Of a stretch of DNA of 56,673 bases, positions 44,851 to 52,837 are shown one piece after another. Below the pieces are notes generated by a model. That model worked only from the letters and a program-made list of their open reading frames with translations. It was not told the DNA's origin and ran no database searches. The stretch comes from Bacteroidales bacterium (lineage in GTDB: Bacteria; Bacteroidota; Bacteroidia; Bacteroidales; UBA932): positions 1 to 56,673 of the forward strand of contig JAFYLU010000031.1 of the NCBI GenBank assembly GCA_017550025.1, written 5' to 3'. A program made the position numbers and the translations under genes. Every line of letters begins with the position of its first letter. Position 1 is the stretch's first letter.

Positions 44851-47232
44851 CTACTCGGTAAGGTCAAGAGTGCAGACAAGAGCCAGAACGACATTGTTGT
44901 CACTGTTATAGAACAGGATATTTCCCTGCTCATAGTCAGACTCCGAGCCTTCAGGAGGGTACATGTAGATATCCACACCACCGTCAAGGAATTCAAACTT
45001 TCCTACTGTTTCATCATAGTTAAGGCCGTTTACCACGAACTGGTTACGCTTCACATATGGATTAGGAGCATACATCACAGCCGTTGTAGGGATAGAAATA
45101 CGGAAAGGCATTCCGGTCATTCTGTAGGTCAGGTGATAGATAGGGGCGCTATACTCCTTATATGCATCATAAAGGGTCTTGTCACTTTGTTCGGTAACCT
45201 CGACAAGAGTGGTTCCCAACATTTCCGCATACATTGCAGACTCACCTATGAGTTCAATCTTGACCTCCGCCTCTATCACCTGCGAAGGATCAAATATCGC
45301 CTCTACTATCGCCAATGTCTTGCCCTCAGCATCATAGAACACTACGAATCCTGTAGATGCTTCTGACGGAACCTCCTCGACATCCTTATACATATCAAGG
45401 ATTCCGCTTGAATGATGCTCGGTAAGGTCAGAGTAGCGAAGCCAGAAGCTGCTGTCGCCTGTAACTTCATTTGTTCTTGTCGAATCGAATATCTTATAAG
45501 AAGTATAAGGAACTGCAAAGAACATTGTAGCCTTATCTCTTGCATAGATATTATTATAAGTGAGGTTATAGACATAATCAGTCTCACCGAACGAGTTCTG
45601 ATAACGCTTCTTCTTCGAACCTGTGATCTCGCTGAAAAGAGCACCGGCAGCAAGGAGTTCATTTTCTGTAGCAGACATTGTCACATAAGGCATATCGGTT
45701 CCGTACTGGATGACAGGGACAGCATACTGCATGTACTCATCCCTCACAGCGTCACCAGCCTCATTGAAGAGCTGACTGCGGTCCGACCAATCGTTTCCGT
45801 TATTGAAGAACAGGTAAGCCTGCCTGATTGCACCGGTGTTCTGGCTGACAGTAACAGTAAGAGTCCTGGTCTGAAGCACATCGGCGCCTGTAGCCGTATC
45901 AAATGCAGAAAGTTCAATCTGAAGCCAGTCTGGACCTGCGGTATTGTTGACAGGCTTGCCGTCAACTACCTCCACTGCAAAGACACTCATATCCTTGTCT
46001 CCGAAAATATATCCGGTAGCCTTGACATCAATATATCCGGTCGCTGTCCTGAGGTTGCCAAGATAATTATAGTCAAGCTCGGCAAGCTGCATATCCATGC
46101 TGTGATATGCCAGATCACGACATCCCGGGATAGCGAGATCAAACTCATATATAGTCTCACCTTCATAAACGAACTTAACCTTGGCAGATGCATCTTCGAG
46201 AGGATATTTTGAAGATAGCGCCTGAAGATTGAATTCCAGCACACCTGCTGTTGCGTCACCTACTTCGAGATTGAGCCATTCAGGTCCTTCAAGAGTCCAG
46301 TTGCATTTCGAGTCTACATGGAGAGGAAGTCTGAAATCAGAACCTGTCCAGATAAGAGATGCCTCTGTAACACTCTCTTCTGTATAAAGATAACCGCTGC
46401 CAGTCTCACTGAACATGAACTCGTTATTATCATCCACCTGTGCGGCAAGCACAGAAAACTCGCGGCACGAAGGAAGAGTCACGTCAATTTCCTTTATGAC
46501 ATTGCCGGCATCCGCTCCGTCCTTCACCTTGAACAAAATCTTGCCGGTCTGCTCATCAAGTGATGTACCGGTGAGCACGATGTCAACAAGTCCTATAAGA
46601 CTTTCTGCAGGAATATCTGTATAAAGCCAGTCAGGGAGTTCCATATCCCATTCGCAATTCGACTCTATTCTCAAAGGCATCCTGAAATCCTTGTCGGCAG
46701 CAGACCAGACAAGCTCTACAGCTGAAGCCTTATCAGTGCTGAAGGAATAACCTTCCTCTTCATTTCCTACAAACGCGCCTTCTTCGATCTGGGCAAGATA
46801 GACTTCAAGATCCCTTTCTTTTCCCGGACGCATATACTTCGCGATAACCTTTGACTCGCCTCCCATTTCAAGAGTCACCTCACATGAAAGATTATCAAAC
46901 TCATCACCGTCATAGACAGCTATATCTATAGAAACAGTCTCCTTCTGACCTGCTGCCGCAACCTTGCCGGACACCTTGTCGACCTGGATGGAATTATCAT
47001 CGATCCAGAACCACTTGAGAGTCTTCACGGGGACTGAAACAGTCCAGTCCATGTTAGCCTCGAAGGTCAATGTAACAGTGCTGCCTGGAGCGAGATCATA
47101 CTTTTCTACGACTTCAGGGAACTCCGGTGTAATTACAACCTTTGGTTCAGGGCCACATGATACGGCTGCCATAGAGATGAGTGCCAATGAGACAGCTGCA
47201 GACCTTATTATATTACTGATTTTCATAATCAT
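44851..47232 (-). CDS. Lipoprotein with repeated BACON-like modules
   Basis: A 793-residue lipoprotein; the leader ends AAVSC (Cys26). The N-terminal half has at least three BACON-like Ig modules marked by the same landmark: ANMDWTVSVP, SNCEWDMELPDWLYTD and SKCNWTLEGPEWLNLE; a divergent fourth holds GPDWLQIELSAF. The second and third modules share a Cys before the Trp and another in a closing PSCRE/PGCRD motif, suggesting a disulphide per module. The C-terminal half (about 490-793) is a separate beta-rich domain with no family I can name. Its position after SusD and the DUF4984-like gene fits a surface lipoprotein that joins the SusCD complex. Gap to the next gene is 36 bases. Confidence 0.82.
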   Translation of the reverse strand: MIMKISNIIRSAAVSLALISMAAVSCGPEPKVVITPEFPEVVEKYDLAPGSTVTLTFEANMDWTVSVPVKTLKWFWIDDNSIQVDKVSGKVAAAGQKETVSIDIAVYDGDEFDNLSCEVTLEMGGESKVIAKYMRPGKERDLEVYLAQIEEGAFVGNEEEGYSFSTDKASAVELVWSAADKDFRMPLRIESNCEWDMELPDWLYTDIPAESLIGLVDIVLTGTSLDEQTGKILFKVKDGADAGNVIKEIDVTLPSCREFSVLAAQVDDNNEFMFSETGSGYLYTEESVTEASLIWTGSDFRLPLHVDSKCNWTLEGPEWLNLEVGDATAGVLEFNLQALSSKYPLEDASAKVKFVYEGETIYEFDLAIPGCRDLAYHSMDMQLAELDYNYLGNLRTATGYIDVKATGYIFGDKDMSVFAVEVVDGKPVNNTAGPDWLQIELSAFDTATGADVLQTRTLTVTVSQNTGAIRQAYLFFNNGNDWSDRSQLFNEAGDAVRDEYMQYAVPVIQYGTDMPYVTMSATENELLAAGALFSEITGSKKKRYQNSFGETDYVYNLTYNNIYARDKATMFFAVPYTSYKIFDSTRTNEVTGDSSFWLRYSDLTEHHSSGILDMYKDVEEVPSEASTGFVVFYDAEGKTLAIVEAIFDPSQVIEAEVKIELIGESAMYAEMLGTTLVEVTEQSDKTLYDAYKEYSAPIYHLTYRMTGMPFRISIPTTAVMYAPNPYVKRNQFVVNGLNYDETVGKFEFLDGGVDIYMYPPEGSESDYEQGNILFYNSDNNVVLALVCTLDLTE

Positions 47233-47248
47233 TATTGTTTAAGTCGTT

Positions 47249-48151
47249 TTACATTCCTTCTCTCTTAAGGCGCTCTGCCTCTTCATCGCTTACCCATTCC
47301 ATGACATTATAGAAATGGCCGACTGTTCCGACAGATACTCCGAGATTCTCCACATACATTTCAGTCCATATGTAAAGGTAGTTGCCGCATGGATAGAAAA
47401 TTGAATCATATAGAGCACTGTTGGTGACGAGAATCTTGTTGTCGCCATGGGCTGTTCCGAAAAACGATCCCTCATCACTTGCGACCTGATCAGGGTCCAT
47501 TGTAACGAAAGGTTTCATCGGATCTTCCGGGTTGAACTTCATTGTGACATCATAGCCGTCATTGATCCAGTCACGGCAGATGATCGTGTTCTCTTCCGTA
47601 GGATGCTTTTCAGTGTAGACAAGCTTCTGATATGAACCTGTCACACTATACTGATAGAGGAACATCGATGTAAGCACGCAATAACCTGTGAAGTTGTTGA
47701 TGTCGAAAGGACAACACTTCATGAGTACCGCCTTTGTCGTTTTTCCATAAAGAGGCATCTCAAGCTTTTCGTTCATCACAAGCTGGAGAGTAAATCCGAG
47801 GGAATCGCTTGCCTCGATGTTGTCATATTCGCCATGGACAAGAACATCTGCACGTGTCTCACCGGCCTTGATAGTGATGGTGTTGGACTGGAGACTGTAA
47901 TGATGATTCTCGATGGCATTGCTTCCGGCATCGATGATCTCCACTCCGAATGTACGGTCATAATCTCTGACTACTGTCGAAACGACAGGGATGCTGAAAT
48001 ACTCCACATCCTTCTGAACCGGATATGTCGCCATTGTATCAGCAAACATGACATATTCGGCATCGGAATATGTGACATATCTTTCCTGACAGCCGGCCAA
48101 AGCTCCTGCTGCAAGAAACGCTGCTGCAATATATTTCAAAATCTGCTTCAT
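47249..48151 (-). CDS. SusCD-associated lipoprotein (DUF4843/DUF4984-like)
   Basis: A 300-residue lipoprotein using the ATG at 48151, so the signal peptide begins MKQILKYIAAAFLAAG and ends ALAGC (Cys20); the longer frame would overlap SusD. The N-terminal half (YVMFADTMATYPV, YFSIPVVSTVVRDYDRTFGV, HHYSLQSNTITIKAGETRAD) is a Calx-beta-like DUF4843 fold. The C-terminal half (FTGYCVLTSMF, GSYQKLVYTEK, NLGVSVGTVGHFY) fits DUF4984. Such genes regularly follow susD. I recall that Bacteroides thetaiotaomicron BT2261-BT2264 has two extra surface lipoproteins next to a peptide-binding SusCD pair, and this gene occupies the equivalent position. Confidence 0.85.
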   Translation of the reverse strand: MKQILKYIAAAFLAAGALAGCQERYVTYSDAEYVMFADTMATYPVQKDVEYFSIPVVSTVVRDYDRTFGVEIIDAGSNAIENHHYSLQSNTITIKAGETRADVLVHGEYDNIEASDSLGFTLQLVMNEKLEMPLYGKTTKAVLMKCCPFDINNFTGYCVLTSMFLYQYSVTGSYQKLVYTEKHPTEENTIICRDWINDGYDVTMKFNPEDPMKPFVTMDPDQVASDEGSFFGTAHGDNKILVTNSALYDSIFYPCGNYLYIWTEMYVENLGVSVGTVGHFYNVMEWVSDEEAERLKREGM

Positions 48152-48161
48152 ATATCTATGT

Positions 48162-49703
48162 TTATCTGTTACTTTCATTAGGCTGGACCTGTGAACCCGG
48201 AGATATTATCTCATGATTAGGGATAGGCCATACGAATAGAGGGTCGCCGGCGGCAATCTTGAGCGAGCTTCCTTCAGACTGGGTCATTGACTGAGGAGTT
48301 CTCTCGAAACCTCTTCCCCAACGCTTCAGGTCATTGAGACGGAAACCTTCCATATAAAGCTCACGAACGCGTTCGTCTGAAACAGTATCAAGCCAGTTAG
48401 ACGCATTGACTGAAGTGTTTCCTCCCGAAGTATGTCTTGCCTGTCTCAATGTCGTAAGGTCAGCGGAAGCTGCAGACCAGTTCGCCTTCCTGCAATATGC
48501 CTCTGCACGGATGAGATACTGCTCTGCAAGTCGCATAGGCTTCGGCATATTCACATGATAGATCATATTCTGCATAAGTCCCTCATTACCAAAATACTTG
48601 ATAAGAAGAGGCCATGTCAGCTGGTGCGAATATCCTGTCTGTGCCTGGGCAAAATATGCTCCGTACCTCATATCATTGGATGCATAGAGGTTCAGGGCCC
48701 ATTCAGCAGGTACATAATCAGGGTAATAATAGTAGTAGTCAGTAGTGAAATTAAGGAAGACCGATCCCTGTGCTCCACCGTAAGAAGTAGAAGTATAGCC
48801 GATTCTCCATATATTCTCGAATGATGCATCGTTGGTCCACATCCAGTCGATGTATGAATAGGTCTTTGCTGCACCTGTGATAGGGCTTACCTGAGTCGTA
48901 TATGCAGATGTTGTTGCAAGAGCGAATGCATCTGAATCGATGAGGGCAGTCGAATGCCTGATCGCCTCATCCCAATCCTGCATATACAGAGCCACTCTCG
49001 CATGGATCGCATGCGCTGCCGCATGAGTGAAATATGCAGAATCGAAATAATCATTCTCCTCATCGAGCATATCCTCGGCCTTCTTCAGGTCATTGATAAC
49101 AAACTCGTAGGATTCCTTGAGGCTCGCACGCTTTGCAGGCTTCTCACCGAAATATGTATCTGCGAGAACCACTCCAAGCTCATCAGCTGCAGTCGCAGGA
49201 TCATAAGCCTTGCAGAAGCACTTGATAAGCTCCGAGTAAGCCAATGCACGTGCACAATATACCTCTCCGGTATAGTAGTCGAGGTACTGTATTTCCTCGT
49301 CATCTGTGAGGGTGTTCCTCAACTCCTCCACCTGGTCAAGATAGAAGTTACATAATCCTATCACTCTGTAGAGTGCGGCATAGACAGCCTCTACCTCGGA
49401 ATTGGTAGACCTGATGTCCCAGAGCCAGATATTACCGAATGTGTTGGAATTTCCCTGTACCGCATATACCAGGTCTGACTGGATATCCGGACAAAGGGTA
49501 AGATAGCCGCTGTAAAGGGCACTGCTCATATATGCGGAATAGATACCGGTAAGAGTCTGCTCCGCATCAGAGAAGGTCTTCATCGCCTCACCTTCCGGAA
49601 TATAATCTCCCGGAATCTTCTCGAGGCAGGATGCAAGACTGAAGGAAACGGCAATGAATGCCGCCAGCTTCATTATTTTCATATATATATTCTTCATCAT
49701 CAT
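48162..49703 (-). CDS. susD: SusD/RagB family nutrient-binding lipoprotein
   Basis: Surface lipoprotein that caps the SusC barrel and captures ligand. The 513-residue protein has a lipoprotein leader ending SLASC (Cys26). TPR-like helices carry typical SusD segments: FSDAEQTLTGIYSAYMSSALY, CNFYLDQVEEL, GEVYCARALAYSELIKCFCK, AHAIHARVALYMQDWDEAI, RLAEQYLIRAEAYCRKANW, LDTVSDERVRELYMEGFRLNDLKRWG and the terminal FVWPIPNHEI. It starts 6 bases after the SusC stop; a second start at 49682 is possible. Given the operon content the ligand is more likely peptide than glycan. The symbol denotes the family, not starch use. Confidence 0.95.
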   Translation of the reverse strand: MMMKNIYMKIMKLAAFIAVSFSLASCLEKIPGDYIPEGEAMKTFSDAEQTLTGIYSAYMSSALYSGYLTLCPDIQSDLVYAVQGNSNTFGNIWLWDIRSTNSEVEAVYAALYRVIGLCNFYLDQVEELRNTLTDDEEIQYLDYYTGEVYCARALAYSELIKCFCKAYDPATAADELGVVLADTYFGEKPAKRASLKESYEFVINDLKKAEDMLDEENDYFDSAYFTHAAAHAIHARVALYMQDWDEAIRHSTALIDSDAFALATTSAYTTQVSPITGAAKTYSYIDWMWTNDASFENIWRIGYTSTSYGGAQGSVFLNFTTDYYYYYPDYVPAEWALNLYASNDMRYGAYFAQAQTGYSHQLTWPLLIKYFGNEGLMQNMIYHVNMPKPMRLAEQYLIRAEAYCRKANWSAASADLTTLRQARHTSGGNTSVNASNWLDTVSDERVRELYMEGFRLNDLKRWGRGFERTPQSMTQSEGSSLKIAAGDPLFVWPIPNHEIISPGSQVQPNESNR

Positions 49704-49709
49704 CTTTCT

Positions 49710-52655
49710 TTAGAACATAAGGTCAAGTCCGAAGGTATACTGACGCGACATCGGGTACTGTGCCGCGTAGACATTTGACACGCCTTCCGGATCGAGACCC
49801 GAGAAGTTGGTGAAGGTCAAGAGGTTCTGTCCCTGTGCATATACTCTCAATCCTCTGATGAATCCGCTCTTCTTCAAGAGGCCGGAAGGAAGATTATATG
49901 AAAGCATCAGGTTCTTAAGGCGGAGGAACGAAGCATCCTCGAGGAGCCTGCTGTCAAATTCCGTATAGACGCCATGACGAGGTATGTCTGTCACATCACC
50001 CGGCTTCTTCCACCTGTCGAGGAGTCTGCGCGACTGGTTGTATGTCATGAAACGACCGTTGGACTCGTCGAAATAACGGTCATTGTTTATCATCCAGCGG
50101 TCACCCACCCAGCTGAACTGGGCGCTGAGGCTGAGTCCCTTCCATGAAAGTGCAGTACCGAATCCGCCCTGCCATGGAGCATGGTAAGATTTACCAACAA
50201 GTACCTTATCCTCGTCACGGAGTTCGTTTGTAATGTTTCCGTCCTTGTCATACCAGAGAGCATCTCCGTTTGAAGGATTCACACCGGCATAGCGGTTGAT
50301 GTAGAACTCTCCGACAGGATGTCCAACCACGAGCTTTGTACTTGTGTTGGATGTCTCATATTCTGTGACGCCGTTATAAAGTTCAGTGAGTCTGTTGTGG
50401 TTATATCCGACATTGACATTCACATTCCACATGAAGTCGCGGACCTGAAGAAGTGTAGCATTTACAGCAAGTTCCACACCCTTGTTCACCATAGCACCTA
50501 CATTTGACCACTTGTATCCGTAACCGTTCGACTGTGAATACGCGAGAGGCACAGACATGAGCATGTCAGAAGTCTTCTTGTTGTAAAGTTCGAGATCGAC
50601 ATTGAGTCTGTTCCAGAAACCGAAATGGAAGGCGAGGTTGGTAGTCCATGTATTCTCCCATGTGAGGTCCTCGTTACCCGGCTGAATAGGGGCAACACCT
50701 GCATCGCCCACATAGTCAGAACCACCTCCAACCAAGGCAAGGTGCTCATAATTAGGGATTTCAGAGTTTCCTGAAGTACCTGAACTGAATGCTATCTGTG
50801 CATTTGTAAGCCAGTCGCGGTATGAAGACATGAATCCTTCATTACGAAGATTCCACATGAAACCGACAGCTCCGAACATACCCCAGCGGTTGTTCTTTCC
50901 GAATCGTGACGATCCGTCTGTTCGGAGAGAGACTTCAGCATAATAACGGTCCGCGAAGTTATACTCGGCACGGCCGAAGAAAGATACACGCGAATAGTCC
51001 GAATCAGATGTGCTTGACCATGATGTAGCTCTGGTACCAGTCGAAATGTCTGTAAGCTTCGAGTTGGTCTGTCCTGCAGTCTTAACGCTGAAGGCCTCCA
51101 TGTGATAATCCTGCCACTCGTGTCCGAGGAGGAAATTGAAATCATGGATATTGTCAATATTGAACCTGTAGGTCAACGTGTTGGTAAGATGGAGGCCAAG
51201 GCCGTCCGAAGAACTTCTTGCAGCAGAACCTTCTCCCTGGTTAGGAAGATACTCCGGATAAGACTGGCTGAAACCGGTCGTGTGAGAGAAGTCGACAGCA
51301 AACTGTGACCTGAACACAAGATTCTTGTACAGAGAAAGTTCCGCAAATACTGTGGAAATCATCTTGTACTTCTTGTATGAAAGCGGATTGTTGGCAAGCC
51401 ACTCGAGAGGATTCTGTCCCTGACCTGTCCATGTACCGTCGTTGATGGAAGCGAGGGTTCCGTCCGCCTTGTAAGGATTATAATAAGGGAGCATGAAGCG
51501 GGCTGCAGAGATTGGAGTGACAAGAGTATATGCTCCTTCGTCAGCCTGCTTGATATTCTGGAAGTTCAACATGGTGTTTGTTCCCATCTTGAGCCACTTC
51601 GCCATCTGCTGCTCGAAATTGAATCGCATCGAATAGCGTGTGAACTCTGAACCTGGAGCAATACCTTCCTGATCGTAGTATCCGCCAGAAAAATAATAGT
51701 TTGTAGTCTCTGTAGCACCGGAAACGGAAAGTTCATGACTCTGGAGCATTGCGGAATCATTGAACACCACATCCATCCAGTTCACATCAGTCTTTGACAG
51801 GTAATCATAGTTCTGTCCTGCTGTAAGTCCCAGTTCCTTCTCATACTGGATACGCTCTGCCGTATTCATAAGGTCCCAGTTTCCATGAGCCATCGCCGAC
51901 CAACCCATCTGCATGCGATAATTGACATTCGGACGATCCATATTACGGCCTCGCTTTGTTGTGATCACGATCACACCATTGGCCGCACGGGCTCCGTATA
52001 TCGAAGTCGAGGATGCATCCTTGAGGATCGACATGCTCTCGATATCGGCAGGGTTAATGGTATTGAAGTCGGATGCAGATATCGCTACTCCATCAAGAAT
52101 ATAGAGCGGGGATGTGCCTGAATTGATCGAGTTCGTACCACGGATGGTCATTGTAGCAGATGCACTTGGCTCACCTGTGCTTGAAAGGACTGTCAGACCT
52201 GCAACCTGACCCTGGAGAGCCTGGTCAAAAGCTGCTGTAGGTGTAGTCTCAAGCTTTTCAGACTTGACTGTAGATACCGAGCCAGCAACAGTTCCTTTCT
52301 TACGGACACCGTAAGCGATGACCACAGCATCATCAAGGTTCATGGCTTCTGTCTGCATTACCACATTATAGGTAAATGTCTCGACAGAAGGAACGACAAC
52401 CTTGTCATCCAGAAAACCGATGCTGGAGAATGTCAGTTCCGTACCAGGAGTGACATATATCTCATAATCTCCATCAATTGATGTGATTACGCCATTGCCT
52501 GGTCCTGCCATCACGGCTACGCCTATCAGCGGAAGGCCGTCATCAGCAGATGTTACAACTCCGCTTACCTTGACAGAAGTCTGCGCGAAGGCAGCCCCCC
52601 AGAAAAGGATCAGCGACAAAGTCGTAAGAATCAGTTTTAAACAATTTTTCATCAA
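49710..52655 (-). CDS. susC: SusC/RagA family TonB-dependent outer-membrane transporter
   Basis: A 981-residue outer-membrane importer powered by TonB. The signal peptide ends AFA-Q (about residue 24). A carboxypeptidase-regulatory-like domain follows (VKVSGVVTSADDGLPLIGVAV), then the TonB box/plug start (DDAVVIAYGVRKKGTVAGSVS) and the plug motifs GQVAGL, IRGTNSINSGTSPLYILDGV and SILKDASSTSIYGARAANGV, then the 22-strand barrel ending MSRQYTFGLDLMF. There is no STN domain, so it should not signal through an ECF sigma/anti-sigma pair. First gene of the nine-gene operon, under a near-consensus promoter, with susD 6 bases downstream. Confidence 0.96.
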   Translation of the reverse strand: MMKNCLKLILTTLSLILFWGAAFAQTSVKVSGVVTSADDGLPLIGVAVMAGPGNGVITSIDGDYEIYVTPGTELTFSSIGFLDDKVVVPSVETFTYNVVMQTEAMNLDDAVVIAYGVRKKGTVAGSVSTVKSEKLETTPTAAFDQALQGQVAGLTVLSSTGEPSASATMTIRGTNSINSGTSPLYILDGVAISASDFNTINPADIESMSILKDASSTSIYGARAANGVIVITTKRGRNMDRPNVNYRMQMGWSAMAHGNWDLMNTAERIQYEKELGLTAGQNYDYLSKTDVNWMDVVFNDSAMLQSHELSVSGATETTNYYFSGGYYDQEGIAPGSEFTRYSMRFNFEQQMAKWLKMGTNTMLNFQNIKQADEGAYTLVTPISAARFMLPYYNPYKADGTLASINDGTWTGQGQNPLEWLANNPLSYKKYKMISTVFAELSLYKNLVFRSQFAVDFSHTTGFSQSYPEYLPNQGEGSAARSSSDGLGLHLTNTLTYRFNIDNIHDFNFLLGHEWQDYHMEAFSVKTAGQTNSKLTDISTGTRATSWSSTSDSDYSRVSFFGRAEYNFADRYYAEVSLRTDGSSRFGKNNRWGMFGAVGFMWNLRNEGFMSSYRDWLTNAQIAFSSGTSGNSEIPNYEHLALVGGGSDYVGDAGVAPIQPGNEDLTWENTWTTNLAFHFGFWNRLNVDLELYNKKTSDMLMSVPLAYSQSNGYGYKWSNVGAMVNKGVELAVNATLLQVRDFMWNVNVNVGYNHNRLTELYNGVTEYETSNTSTKLVVGHPVGEFYINRYAGVNPSNGDALWYDKDGNITNELRDEDKVLVGKSYHAPWQGGFGTALSWKGLSLSAQFSWVGDRWMINNDRYFDESNGRFMTYNQSRRLLDRWKKPGDVTDIPRHGVYTEFDSRLLEDASFLRLKNLMLSYNLPSGLLKKSGFIRGLRVYAQGQNLLTFTNFSGLDPEGVSNVYAAQYPMSRQYTFGLDLMF

Positions 52656-52683
52656 ATATTCTTTCTATAATTTTCTAAACTTG

Positions 52684-52714
52684 CAAAAATACTTAATTTT
52701 CACCACTAATCAAA
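52684..52714 (-). promoter_or_regulatory. Promoter of the susCD-protease operon
   Basis: On the minus strand TTTG (52714-52711) and TATTTTTG (52691-52684) are separated by 19 bases, a close match to the Bacteroidetes consensus. The -7 box is 29 bases before the SusC start codon. A complete core promoter suggests fairly constitutive or repressor-controlled expression. Confidence 0.7.
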
Positions 52715-52765
52715 GAATAAATCAACATCAGGCATATTTCACAAATAACATTCATCAAAACTTGA

Positions 52766-52797
52766 CAAAAAAGGCACGGACTTCACAGCCGGTGCCT
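52766..52797 (-). terminator. Rho-independent terminator after the DUF4906/BIG2 gene
   Basis: On the minus strand AGGCAC (52797-52792) pairs with GTGCCT (52777-52772), with an inner CCGG/CCG extension around one bulge, followed by TTTTTTG. It separates the upstream lipoprotein pair from the susC promoter. Confidence 0.75.
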
Positions 52798-52837
52798 CCC
52801 AAATACTTGATCAATTAACCAAAACACTTTCGTGCTT

